DNA of 64,000 nt from Marinobacterium stanieri (GTDB lineage: Bacteria; Pseudomonadota; Gammaproteobacteria; Pseudomonadales; Balneatricaceae). Positions 17,020 to 25,358 of the stretch are shown one piece after another (positions within the stretch are counted from its first letter, which is position 1; each line of letters starts with the position of its first letter). The notes below the pieces were generated by a model that was given only the letters and a program-made list of their open reading frames with translations, did no database searches and was not told where the DNA came from. The position numbers were made by a program, and so were the translations under genes. The stretch is taken from positions 186,001 to 250,000 of the forward strand of contig NZ_FTMN01000005.1 of the NCBI RefSeq assembly GCF_900155945.1, read 5' to 3'.

Positions 17020-20000
17020 TTATGCAGCGGCGCTGGCAATATCGGCCTCTTCGGCGCGGATGGCGTTGCGCAATTGCTCGCGCTCCTGCCGTGCCGCCTC
17101 ATAGGCCTTTTCCTTGACCGGTCCATAGCCGCGAATCCGGCTGGGCAGTGCTGCCAGCGTCCGTCCGGCTTCCAGCTGGCCGCGTTCCAGATGCTGCAGT
17201 AGCCAGTGAATATCAGCTTCGTACTCGCGGATCAGGCTGCGTTCCAGACGACGGTCGGCACCATAGCCGAAGGGGTCCAGCGGTGTGCCGCGCAGGGACT
17301 TGAGTCCGGCCAGCAGTTTGAAGCCCTGCTCCATCCAGGGGCCGAACTTCAGCTTGCGTGGGCGGGCGCCGTCCTTGCCGCGACTCAATAGCGGCGGTGC
17401 CAGGTTGAATTCCAGCTCGTAATCACCCTCGAACTCTTCCTCCAGCTGGCGGCGCAGGCTGCCGTTGCTGAACAGGCGGGCCACTTCGTACTCATCCTTG
17501 TAGGCCAGAACCTTGGCGTAGTTTTCGGCGACCGCGCGGACCAGAATGGCATCGCCACCCAGCTTGGTGTCGGCAGCCTGTTTTACCTTGTTCACCAGAG
17601 CTTCATAGCGCTGGGCCAGACGGGCGTTCTGGTACTCGGTCAGGTGGCGCTTGTTGCGCTCGATCACCTGCTCCAGCGACTCCAGAATCTGCAACGGATT
17701 GCCCTTGGGCTGCTGTTTTGGGAAAGCCAGTGCCTTGACCGCTTCCAGGTCATGAGCGGCGCGACGGCCCCAGAGGAACGCCAGCTTGTTCTTGTCGACC
17801 GCGACATTGTTCAGCTCGATGGCACGTTCGATGGACTCGGCCTGCAGTGGCAGCAGGCCCTGCTGATAGGCGAAGCCGACGGTAAACAGGTTCACCGCCA
17901 TGCCATCGCCCATCAGCGCCTTGGCCAGGGCGCCGGCATCCAGGAACCAGCTGCCATCTGCCTTGGACGCCTCACGAATAGTGGCTTCCATCGCTTCGCC
18001 CGGGAATTGCAGGTCCGGGTTGCGGGTGAAGGCCGCAGGCATGGCCGCTTCGGTGTTGACCAGACTGCGCGAGAAGCGGTTATCCAGCTTGGCCAGTGCC
18101 TCGTCACTGGCGGCGACCATCAGGTCGAATGCCAGCATCAGGTCGGCCTCACCGGCGGGGATGCGCACGGCATGGATATCGTCCTGACGGTTGCCGATAC
18201 GGATATGGCTGACCACAGCGCCGAACTTCTGCGCCAGGCCGGCCTGGTCGAGAATCGCCACGCCCTTGCCTTCCAGGTGGGCAGCCATGCCGAGCAGGGC
18301 ACTGACGGTGACTACACCGGTACCGCCGACGCCGGTCAGCAGGATGCTGTAGGGATCATGCTCGCCGACAAATTTGGGCTCCGGCAGCTCGGAGAAATGG
18401 ACGTCCTGGCTGACGCCAGCCGGCTTCTTCAACTTGCCGCCTTTTACGGTCACGAAGCTGGGGCAGAAACCGCGGACACAGCTGAAGTCCTTGTTGCAGG
18501 CGGACTGGTCGATGCTGCGTTTGCGGCCCTTGTCGGTTTCCTTGGGCAGGATCGACAGGCAGTTGGACTGAATACCGCAGTCGCCGCAGCCTTCGCAGAC
18601 ATCGGCATGGATCATCACGCGCTGGTCCGGGTCCACCATGCTGCCGCGCTTGCGACGACGGCGTTTCTCGGCGGCACAGGTCTGGTCGTAGATCAGCACC
18701 GAGCAGCCTTGGATTTCGCGCACCTCGCGCTGCACCGCATCCAGATCGTCACGGTGATGGAAGGTGGTGCGGTCGGCAAAATCGGCCCGTGATGGGTACT
18801 TGTCGATATCGTCGCTGACCACGGCGATGCGGCGCACGCCTTCGCCGTACAGCTGATGGCTGATCTGCTGCACACTCAGGGTGCCGTCCACCGGCTGGCC
18901 GCCGGTCATCGCCACCGCATCGTTGTACAGGATCTTGTAGGTGATGTTGGCGCCGGAGGCGATAGAGGCGCGGATCGCCAGCAGGCCGGAGTGGAAATAG
19001 GTGCCATCACCCAGGTTCTGGAACACGTGCTTCTGTTTGGTAAAGGGCGCCTGACCCAGCCAGGTTACGCCCTCGCCGCCCATCTGGGTGAAGGTGTCGG
19101 TGCCGCGCTCCATCCAGGTGGCCATGTAGTGGCAGCCGATACCACCGAGGGCGCGGCTGCCTTCCGGTACTTGGGTGGAGGTGTTGTGCGGACAGCCGGA
19201 GCAGAAGTGCGGGGTGCGCTCCAGACGCTCCTTCGGCTGCGCCAGACTGGATTCCTTCTCGGTGAGGAAGTCGAGGCGCTCGCGCAGCTGGTCGGTGCAG
19301 AAACGATCTTTCAGACGGCTGGCGATGGCGCGGGCCACCATGGCCGGCGTCAGTTCGGACACAGACGGCAGCAGCTCGGCTCCCAGCTCATCGCATTTGC
19401 CGATGATGCGCGGGCGCTGCTGGTCCTGCCAGCTGTACAGCTGAGTGCGGATCTGGTCTTCGATCAGGCCGCGTTTCTCTTCCACCACCAGAATCTCTTC
19501 CAGACCTGAGGCAAACTCGAAGATGCCTTCCGGCTCCAGCGGCCAGGGCATGGCGACCTTGTACACGCAAAGGCCAATGGCTTCACGTTCGGCTTCACCC
19601 AGCCCCAGATCGGACAGGGCCTGGATGACGTCCAGATAGGATTTGCCGGTGGTGACGATACCGATGCGCGGCTGAGCGGCGCTGAGGACGGTTTTGTCGA
19701 GGCGGTTGGCACGACAGAACGCCTTGGCAGCAGCCAGCTTGTAGCGGTGCAGGCGTTCTTCCTGCTGCAGCGGTTTGTCCGGCCAGCGGGCATTGAGGCC
19801 ATCGGAAGGCAGCTCGAAATGCTCGGGGATCTTGATGTTTATGCGGCTCAGGTCCAGGTTGGCGGTGATGGAGGAGTCCATCACTTCGGCCAGTGCCTTG
19901 AAGCCGACCCAGCAGCCGCTGAAGCGCGACATGGCCCAGCCGTACAGGCCCAGATCGAGAATTTCCTGCACGCCGCTGGGGTTGAGGACCGGCATGGACG

Positions 20001-20490
20001 CATCCATGAAACCGTAGTCACTCTGGTGTGGCAAGGTGGAGGACTTGCAGGCGTGGTCATCACCGGCCACGGCCAGCACGCCGCCATACTGGGAAGAGCC
20101 GGCGGCATTGGCATGCTTGAATACATCGCCGGTACGGTCGACGCCCGGACCCTTGCCGTACCAGAGGGCGAACACGCCGTCGTATTCGGCACCTTCAAAC
20201 ATGTTGACCTGCTGGGAGCCCCAGACAGCGGTGGCGCCCAGGTCTTCGTTTACGCCGGGCAGGAAATGGACCTTGCGGTCCTTGAGGTATTGCTTGGCTT
20301 GCCAGAGGGTTTTGTCGAAATTGCCCAGCGGCGAGCCGCGGTAGCCGGAGATAAAACCGGCGGTGTTCAGGCCGTTGAGTGAATCGAGTCGGGCCTGCAA
20401 CAGGGGTAGTCGTGCCAGTGCCTGGCTGCCGGTCATGTAAACCGGGCCGGATTCGCGCTCCCAAACATCATTGAGACTGACGTCACGCAT
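17020..20490 (-). CDS. Single-chain indolepyruvate-type 2-oxoacid:ferredoxin oxidoreductase
   Basis: About 1156 aa, fusing all parts of an IOR-type enzyme. In order (numbered from a possible upstream ATG at 20508): pyrimidine-binding domain (SGYRGSPLGNFD near 55), CSGCPHNTST near 436, TPP motif GDG at 500-502 with N529-D530, cluster-binding Cys set CEGCGDCGIQSNC then CNKDFSCVRGFC at 638-682, gamma-type domain from about 720 (LLTGVGGTGVVTVSALLG), and a helical C-terminal domain ending in RIRGYGPVKEKA. The start at 20490 follows AGGTGA and is preferred. First gene of a minus-strand set with the amino-acid dehydrogenase and Na+ symporter, so it likely decarboxylates the 2-oxoacid formed there to acyl-CoA. 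Confidence 0.93.
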   Translation of the reverse strand: MRDVSLNDVWERESGPVYMTGSQALARLPLLQARLDSLNGLNTAGFISGYRGSPLGNFDKTLWQAKQYLKDRKVHFLPGVNEDLGATAVWGSQQVNMFEGAEYDGVFALWYGKGPGVDRTGDVFKHANAAGSSQYGGVLAVAGDDHACKSSTLPHQSDYGFMDASMPVLNPSGVQEILDLGLYGWAMSRFSGCWVGFKALAEVMDSSITANLDLSRINIKIPEHFELPSDGLNARWPDKPLQQEERLHRYKLAAAKAFCRANRLDKTVLSAAQPRIGIVTTGKSYLDVIQALSDLGLGEAEREAIGLCVYKVAMPWPLEPEGIFEFASGLEEILVVEEKRGLIEDQIRTQLYSWQDQQRPRIIGKCDELGAELLPSVSELTPAMVARAIASRLKDRFCTDQLRERLDFLTEKESSLAQPKERLERTPHFCSGCPHNTSTQVPEGSRALGGIGCHYMATWMERGTDTFTQMGGEGVTWLGQAPFTKQKHVFQNLGDGTYFHSGLLAIRASIASGANITYKILYNDAVAMTGGQPVDGTLSVQQISHQLYGEGVRRIAVVSDDIDKYPSRADFADRTTFHHRDDLDAVQREVREIQGCSVLIYDQTCAAEKRRRRKRGSMVDPDQRVMIHADVCEGCGDCGIQSNCLSILPKETDKGRKRSIDQSACNKDFSCVRGFCPSFVTVKGGKLKKPAGVSQDVHFSELPEPKFVGEHDPYSILLTGVGGTGVVTVSALLGMAAHLEGKGVAILDQAGLAQKFGAVVSHIRIGNRQDDIHAVRIPAGEADLMLAFDLMVAASDEALAKLDNRFSRSLVNTEAAMPAAFTRNPDLQFPGEAMEATIREASKADGSWFLDAGALAKALMGDGMAVNLFTVGFAYQQGLLPLQAESIERAIELNNVAVDKNKLAFLWGRRAAHDLEAVKALAFPKQQPKGNPLQILESLEQVIERNKRHLTEYQNARLAQRYEALVNKVKQAADTKLGGDAILVRAVAENYAKVLAYKDEYEVARLFSNGSLRRQLEEEFEGDYELEFNLAPPLLSRGKDGARPRKLKFGPWMEQGFKLLAGLKSLRGTPLDPFGYGADRRLERSLIREYEADIHWLLQHLERGQLEAGRTLAALPSRIRGYGPVKEKAYEAARQEREQLRNAIRAEEADIASAAA

Positions 20491-21004
20491 AGGATCACCT
20501 TTTTCCACAAACGCCGGATACAGGCAGAGTGATGCCCTGACCGGACAGAAAACCGAATTGGAGTCGGAACGGATTCAGCAGCGAATCAGATGTAAATAAT
20601 CCGAGGCGCAGGCGTTATGACGCCCATGAATCCAGAGGAAAAAAGCGAGGGTGCAGAGTGTGCGGATAGACCACGCCCGAAGCGCAGTCCGGCCGGGAAA
20701 GCCGTGTGCATTGTCATAGTGAAATCCTCAACCACCTGCCCGGATCACGGTGCGGTGGCTTTACTCTTTTTGTTTTTGTACGGATTTTGGCCGTTGTGGC
20801 GATTTCTCAGTTCGCTGCCCTTATGGGGAGAGAACAGGCCTCAAGCTAGAGACTTTTTGCGACAGGGTCAACGGTTGATTTGTAACCATGACAATCTCAT
20901 AAAAGGTGTGGTTTTTTGCGGACGCCTGTCATTGTCATGCCGGTGTCATCAGCCTCTGGTTAGAATATTCTTAGTTGGTATAGACCAGATTTAAGGCGTT
21001 AAAG
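20491..21004. other. Divergent intergenic region between the oxidoreductase and the HD oxygenase
   Basis: About 510 bp with no convincing gene. The 125-codon frame at 20617-20994 has no homology that I recognise, no ribosome-binding site and mixed composition. The region must carry the promoter of the minus-strand oxidoreductase set and that of the HD-domain gene. The only clear signals are the perfect palindrome AGAATATTCT (20962-20971) and the TGGTATAGACCA site listed separately. Confidence 0.5.
20976..20987. promoter_or_regulatory. HutC/PhnF-type GntR operator upstream of the HD oxygenase
   Basis: TGGTATAGACCA is a perfect match to the HutC-subfamily GntR core GT-N-TA-N-AC. It is, as I recall, the same 12-mer reported as the binding site of the phosphonate regulator PhnF of mycobacteria. 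It sits 17 bp before the start codon, where bound repressor would block initiation. No GntR gene is in the window. Confidence 0.5.
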
Positions 21005-21547
21005 ATGATGGAAAAAGAGTCGATCCTCGCGGAAATTGAGCAGTTGTATGCGGATATGGGGCGGAATACCTATGGCGAAGGCATCACCCAGACCGAGCAT
21101 GGTGTCCAGTGTGCCGAGCTGGCCTGTCGTGCCGGAGAGAGCCCCGCACTGGTCACGGCAGCCCTGCTGCATGACATTGGTCACCTGCTGGAAGAGATCA
21201 GCACCGAGCATGGCAACTTCCGTCATGACAAGGTGGGGGCGGATTATCTGCTGCCGCTGTTTGGCGCCGAGGTGGCCGAACCTGTACGCCTGCATGCCCA
21301 GGCCAAGCGCTACCTTTGCACAGTGGAAGAGGGGTATTTTGAAAGCCTGTCAGCGGCATCGGTGCACTCGCTGAAATATCAGGGTGGCCTGATGACCGAA
21401 GCCGAAGTGGAGCAGTTCCGACAGCAGCCGCAGTTTGAAGCAGCCATCAAGCTGCGCCGCTGGGATGATGCCGGCAAGGATCCGGAGCTGGCGTCGTTGC
21501 CCTTCGAGCGCTACCGCGAGTATATGCAGGTGTCGCTGCTGGCCTGA
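21005..21547 (+). CDS. HD-domain mixed-valent diiron oxygenase, PhnZ/TmpB-like (phosphonate degradation)
   Basis: 180-aa HD protein. The N-terminal YGEGITQTEHGVQCA (23-37) resembles the YGE-x-x-TQ-x-EH signature of the phosphonate-degradation HD oxygenases. Metal residues follow: H32, H56-D57 in LLHDIGH, H69 or H74, H97 in RLHAQAKRYL, and a C-terminal Asp in RRWDDAGKD. Known relatives cleave the C-P bond of 1-hydroxy-2-aminoethylphosphonates (PhnZ to glycine, TmpB to glycine betaine). Their hydroxylase partner PhnY/TmpA is not in the window. ATG at 21005 or 21008. Betaine-transport genes are close but on the other strand. Confidence 0.82.
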   Translation: MMEKESILAEIEQLYADMGRNTYGEGITQTEHGVQCAELACRAGESPALVTAALLHDIGHLLEEISTEHGNFRHDKVGADYLLPLFGAEVAEPVRLHAQAKRYLCTVEEGYFESLSAASVHSLKYQGGLMTEAEVEQFRQQPQFEAAIKLRRWDDAGKDPELASLPFERYREYMQVSLLA

Positions 21548-21573
21548 GTCCCCTTACAGAAGAATCCGGCCTT

Positions 21574-21594
21574 GGTATCGATAGTATCGATGCC
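21574..21594. terminator. Perfect short hairpin after the HD oxygenase
   Basis: GGTATCGAT (21574-21582) and ATCGATGCC (21586-21594) pair around AGT, with one G-T pair. It lies between the HD gene stop and the orphan gene at 21654, without a T-run. It could be a weak terminator, or an operator for the orphan gene since the paired ATCGAT boxes are also palindromic as DNA. Confidence 0.4.
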
Positions 21595-21653
21595 TGTAAT
21601 CAACAAGGTTGCTGTGACGTATACTCTCGCCTGATTGATAACGGGAGGTTTGC

Positions 21654-22085
21654 ATGCGGATCTGGGAAACGGCGCCACTGGCGACTGACAACCTGATTGA
21701 ACAGCTGGAAATGCTCGGTGGACTGGTTGTTATCCAGGGGCCGGTGTTGCAATTGTCATTGCTGGATCTGCATTTTGCCTTTTGCTGGGTGGAGGATCTG
21801 GAGCGCTGGGTGAGGCAGCGACATGCAGAATCACCTGAGTTATCAATAATCTTTATTGATGCTTCTGCTTTAAGCAATGAGCAATCATTTTGGCAAAATA
21901 GTTCACATCAACTGGGTCTTGAATACACACCTGTAGCTGATGCAGATGCGGCATTTGCGCTGCACCGACGTCTGGTAGAGCAGGAAGAGGCGTTGGCTGG
22001 TGCCGGAAGAAAGGTGGAACGGATTCTGATCAGCCTCAGAATGAGCGATTCAGAACGGGTACTGGTGGCGGATTATATTCTCTGA
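21654..22085 (+). CDS. Hypothetical protein, 143 aa
   Basis: I do not recognise this protein. It is soluble and acidic, with no signal peptide or membrane segment. The middle is hydrophobic (LGGLVVIQGPVLQLSLLDLHFAFCWVEDLERWV), and the C-terminus (RRLVEQEEALAGAGRKVERILISLRMSDSERVLVADYIL) is helical. GGGAGG at good distance before the ATG supports expression. A TATACT box lies about 35 bp upstream, but I cannot match a -35. The central part (21830-21920) is clearly more AT-rich than its neighbours. It is convergent with proV. Confidence 0.65.
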   Translation: MRIWETAPLATDNLIEQLEMLGGLVVIQGPVLQLSLLDLHFAFCWVEDLERWVRQRHAESPELSIIFIDASALSNEQSFWQNSSHQLGLEYTPVADADAAFALHRRLVEQEEALAGAGRKVERILISLRMSDSERVLVADYIL

Positions 22086-22095
22086 GGAGAGGCGT

Positions 22096-22127
22096 GCTGC
22101 CCCGCTGTGAGAACCACAGGGGGCAGC
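22096..22127. terminator. Bidirectional terminator-like hairpin between the orphan gene and proV
   Basis: GCTGCCCC (22096-22103) with GGGGCAGC (22120-22127), and CTGTG (22105-22109) with CACAG (22115-22119), make a 13-bp stem with one bulged G. It sits between two convergent genes, 11 bp after one stop and 26 bp from the other. Confidence 0.6.
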
Positions 22128-22152
22128 CTTGCCGGTGAGCACGCGGGGCGCT

Positions 22153-23388
22153 TCAGGCGGATGCTTTGGTGTCCTTGTCTTCTTTGGGGTTGCCGGCTTC
22201 AGGCTTGTGCTCCGAGCCGAGTACTTCAGCCAGGGTGCCCCGCGTCAGACAACCCGCCAGTTGGCCCTGTTCATCCACCACCGGCAACGGATAGTCCGCA
22301 TCCAGAGTGTTGGGAATGACCGTTTCCAGTACGGCCTGAGGCTCAACCGGCTCAATCTGCTCGTAGAGTGCATCGGTCAGATCGGCGTCCTTGTCGGCCT
22401 GGTAGGCCTGTTCCAGTTTCGCGGCTTTCACCGTGCCCTGATAACCCTCATCCGTGACGATATAGCCGTAGTCACGATCAAAGCCTTTCATCTGCTGGAG
22501 TGCGCCGCTGATGGTATCGGCGGTGATGCGATACGCCGGATCCTTCATCACGGTTTCCACGGTGAGGGCGCGTGCCCGGTTCACGTCGCGGACAAAGGCT
22601 TCCACGTAGTCGGTTGCCGGATGCAGCAGAATCTCTTCCGGTTCACCCTGCTGGACCACTTCACCGTCCTTGAGAATGGCGATGCGGTCGCCCAGACGCA
22701 GGGCTTCATCCAGGTCGTGGGTGATGAAGATGATGGTCTTGTGCAGCTTTTCCTGCAGCTGAACCAGCTGATCCTGCATTTCGGAACGGATAAGCGGGTC
22801 CAGTGCCGAGAAGGCTTCGTCCATCAGCAGGATCTCCGCATCCGTACACAGGGCGCGGGCCAGACCCACACGCTGTTGCTGGCCACCGGAGAGTTGTGCC
22901 GGGAACTGCTCCTCATAGCCGGCCAGACCCACGGTCTCCAGCCATTGGCGTGCCCGCTGCAGGGCTTCGCTTTTGGCCACTCCTTGAATACGCAGCCCAT
23001 AGGCCACGTTTTCCAGCACGGTTTTATGCGGCAGCAGGCCAAAGCGCTGGAACACCATCGACATCTTGTGACGGCGGAATTCTTCCAGTTCCTTCTTGCC
23101 CAGCTGCATCACATCGGTGCCTTCCACCTTGATGACGCCCTCTGTTGGGTCAATCAACCGGTTGAAGTGACGGATCAAAGTGGATTTTCCCGAGCCGGAC
23201 AGACCCATGATGACGAAAATTTCGCCCGCATTGATGCTGAGGTTGATGTTCTTCAGCCCCAGGGTATGGTCGGTGGCGGCCAGGATCTCGTCCTTGCTCT
23301 TGCCCTCATGCACCAGTGACATGTGCTTTTTGGGGTTGCTGCCGAACAGCTTGTACAGGTTTTCAACCTGAATCAGTGCTTCAGCCAT
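22153..23388 (-). CDS. proV: Glycine betaine/proline ABC transporter ATP-binding protein
   Basis: 411-aa ATPase of the ProV/OpuAA type. Walker A is GLSGSGKSTL, the signature is LSGGQQQRVGLARAL, and Walker B is ILLMDEAFSALDPL. The C-terminus has tandem CBS domains (PAYRITADTISGALQQM and DADYPLPVVDEQGQLAGCLTRGTL), which in OpuA sense ionic strength. An upstream in-frame ATG at 23481 lies inside proW; the ATG at 23388 gives the family N-terminus MAEALIQVENLYKLFG and overlaps proW by 8 bp, showing coupling. It powers uptake of betaine-type osmolytes through ProW with ProX. Confidence 0.94.
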   Translation of the reverse strand: MAEALIQVENLYKLFGSNPKKHMSLVHEGKSKDEILAATDHTLGLKNINLSINAGEIFVIMGLSGSGKSTLIRHFNRLIDPTEGVIKVEGTDVMQLGKKELEEFRRHKMSMVFQRFGLLPHKTVLENVAYGLRIQGVAKSEALQRARQWLETVGLAGYEEQFPAQLSGGQQQRVGLARALCTDAEILLMDEAFSALDPLIRSEMQDQLVQLQEKLHKTIIFITHDLDEALRLGDRIAILKDGEVVQQGEPEEILLHPATDYVEAFVRDVNRARALTVETVMKDPAYRITADTISGALQQMKGFDRDYGYIVTDEGYQGTVKAAKLEQAYQADKDADLTDALYEQIEPVEPQAVLETVIPNTLDADYPLPVVDEQGQLAGCLTRGTLAEVLGSEHKPEAGNPKEDKDTKASA

Positions 23389-24280
23389 GGTCTGCACATC
23401 CCAGATGACGCTGTGTCCGCTTGGCGTAGGCCTGAGACACACGGTCGAAGATGATGGCCAGTGCCACGATAGCCAGGCCATTAAGCAGACCCAGGGTGAA
23501 GTACTGGTTGGTGATCGATTTCAGTACCGGCTGGCCAAGGCCGGCGACACCGATCATGGACGCGATCACAACCATGGACAGGGCCATCATGATGGTCTGG
23601 TTGATACCCGCCATAATGGTTGGCATGGCCAGGGGCAGCTGTACCCCCAATAGGCGCTGCATGGGGCTGGCGCCGTAGGCGGTAGCGGCTTCCAGTACAT
23701 CCTTGTCCACTAGCCGTATGCCCAGGTTGGTGAGGCGGATAACCGGCGGGATGGCGTAGATGATAACGGCGATAACACCGGGGATCTTGCCGATGCCCAA
23801 CAGCATTACTACGGGGATCAGGTAGACAAACGCGGGCATGGTTTGCATCACATCCAGCACTGGCGTTATCAGGGTCTGCATGCGGTCGGAGCGGGCCATC
23901 AGAATGCCGATGGGGACGCCCAGTATGATCGCCATCAGGGTACAGACCAGAATGATGCTCATGGTGCTCATGGCATCTTCCCACATGCCGAAGTAGCCGA
24001 TCAGGAAGAAGGATACAACGACGCCCAGGCTCAGCTTCCAGGAGCGGCTGGCCAGGTAGGCAAGCCCGGCGACAACGGCGATGACCAGCCACCAGGGGGT
24101 TGCCAGAAGCAGTTTTTCAAACCAGACGAGAAAGCTGAGAAGGGGATCAAAAAAGGCTTCGATCATTTCGCCGTGCTCGCGGGAGAAGTCGCGGTAGGCG
24201 GTGTCGAGTGTTTTGCGGATATCACGCAGCTCGCTGCGTTCAAGCTGCGGAATCTCTGTTAACCAGTTGGATTCAGCCAT
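23381..24280 (-). CDS. proW: Glycine betaine/proline ABC transporter permease
   Basis: 299-aa inner-membrane permease. A hydrophilic N-terminal stretch of about 60 residues precedes membrane segments from about residue 62. The ABC-permease EAA loop appears as EAATAYGASPMQRLLGVQLPLAMP. Between proX (upstream) and proV (8-bp overlap). Length is slightly shorter than E. coli ProW because of a shorter N-terminal tail. Confidence 0.94.
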   Translation of the reverse strand: MAESNWLTEIPQLERSELRDIRKTLDTAYRDFSREHGEMIEAFFDPLLSFLVWFEKLLLATPWWLVIAVVAGLAYLASRSWKLSLGVVVSFFLIGYFGMWEDAMSTMSIILVCTLMAIILGVPIGILMARSDRMQTLITPVLDVMQTMPAFVYLIPVVMLLGIGKIPGVIAVIIYAIPPVIRLTNLGIRLVDKDVLEAATAYGASPMQRLLGVQLPLAMPTIMAGINQTIMMALSMVVIASMIGVAGLGQPVLKSITNQYFTLGLLNGLAIVALAIIFDRVSQAYAKRTQRHLGCADHG

Positions 24281-24304
24281 GGAGGGCCTCCAGTCAGGGC
24301 AGGA

Positions 24305-24322
24305 CCTGGTCAGGTGACCAGG
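24305..24322 (-). promoter_or_regulatory. Intercistronic hairpin between proX and proW
   Basis: CCTGGTC (24305-24311) and GACCAGG (24316-24322) form a perfect 7-bp stem with a 4-base loop, in the 73-bp gap after the proX stop. Such hairpins commonly let the binding-protein message outlast the rest of the operon. That role here is inference. Confidence 0.45.
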
Positions 24323-24353
24323 CCCCGGTCACGCGGTGTTCCGTTTAAACCAG

Positions 24354-25358
24354 TTACAGGGCGTCCTTGACCTTGTTGACCACATCTTCGGATACCCAGG
24401 CGGTCCAGATATCTTCATATTCCAGCAGGAAGTGCTCCATGGCGTATTCGCCATCGGCCTGGTTATCTTCCATCCAGGCCAGCAGGCCATTCATCTGGTT
24501 GTTGGTGAAGGCACGTTTGGTGAGGTAGTCATAGGCTTCCGGCGCGCGCTGGGCAAAGCCTTCGGTGGTCACGGTCTGTACCAGTGATGGCGGATACATG
24601 GTGACCACCGGGTCGGTGCAGTCCGCATTGGTGATACAGTTCACGTAGGCATCCTTGTCGACACCGCTACCGAAATCGACTTTGACCATGTCATATTTAC
24701 CCAGCACCGAGGTGGGTGCCCAGTAGTAGCCGAACCAGGGTTCTTTACGCTCGTAGGCCTTGGCAATGGCGCCAGACAGGCCGGCACCTGAGCCCGGATC
24801 GATGATGTCAAAGCCGGCTTCATCCAGCTTCATGGCGCGGAACAGATTGCCGGCGGAGATCTGGCAGTTCCAGCCGGCCGGGCAGCTGTAGAAAGCACTC
24901 ATGTCCGGGTCTTCCGGGTGTTCGAACAGTTTTGCGTTCTGCTTGATCCCTTCAATGGTGGCCAGGCTTGGGTCTTTCTCGACCATGTAGGACGGCACCC
25001 AGAAACCTTCTTCACCGCCATCAGACAGGGACTTGCCGGCATAGCGCAGGCGGCCCTCTTCAACGCCCTTGTCCAGGGCTTCCTTGAGCGAGTTGCTCCA
25101 CATTTCCGGTGCGATATCGGGCTCGGCTTTTTCGATCATGGAGGTGCCGGTGGGCATGGTGTCACCGGGTACCAGGGATGCATCGCAGCCGAAGCCGTGT
25201 TCCAGGATGAAGCGGTCAACATTGGCGATCAAACTGGCAGAGCTCCAGTTCATGTCGGCAATGGTGACTTTTCCACATTCACTGGCCTGGGCCAGCGTAC
25301 TGCCCATGGCTAACGGCAGGGCGGCCAGCAGTGCGGTTGTTGTAAGTGCCTTTTTCAT
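24354..25358 (-). CDS. proX: Glycine betaine ABC transporter substrate-binding protein
   Basis: 334-aa periplasmic protein. The ATG at 25358 starts a clear signal peptide (MKKALTTTALLAALPLAMG, cleavage about AQA-SEC); the 21 residues of the longer frame upstream are not plausible. The mature protein has the ProX/OpuAC fold with Trp-rich stretches (ADMNWSSAS, PEMWSNSLKEAL, PWFGYYWAP) typical of an aromatic cage for quaternary ammonium. Cysteines at FYSCPAGWNC and NCITNADC may form disulfides. First gene of the proXWV operon. Confidence 0.93.
   Translation of the reverse strand: MKKALTTTALLAALPLAMGSTLAQASECGKVTIADMNWSSASLIANVDRFILEHGFGCDASLVPGDTMPTGTSMIEKAEPDIAPEMWSNSLKEALDKGVEEGRLRYAGKSLSDGGEEGFWVPSYMVEKDPSLATIEGIKQNAKLFEHPEDPDMSAFYSCPAGWNCQISAGNLFRAMKLDEAGFDIIDPGSGAGLSGAIAKAYERKEPWFGYYWAPTSVLGKYDMVKVDFGSGVDKDAYVNCITNADCTDPVVTMYPPSLVQTVTTEGFAQRAPEAYDYLTKRAFTNNQMNGLLAWMEDNQADGEYAMEHFLLEYEDIWTAWVSEDVVNKVKDAL

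Noticed and set aside
20617-20994. 125-codon frame in the oxidoreductase/HD-oxygenase gap
   Set aside because: No ribosome-binding site, no recognisable domain, odd composition, and it overlaps promoter signals.
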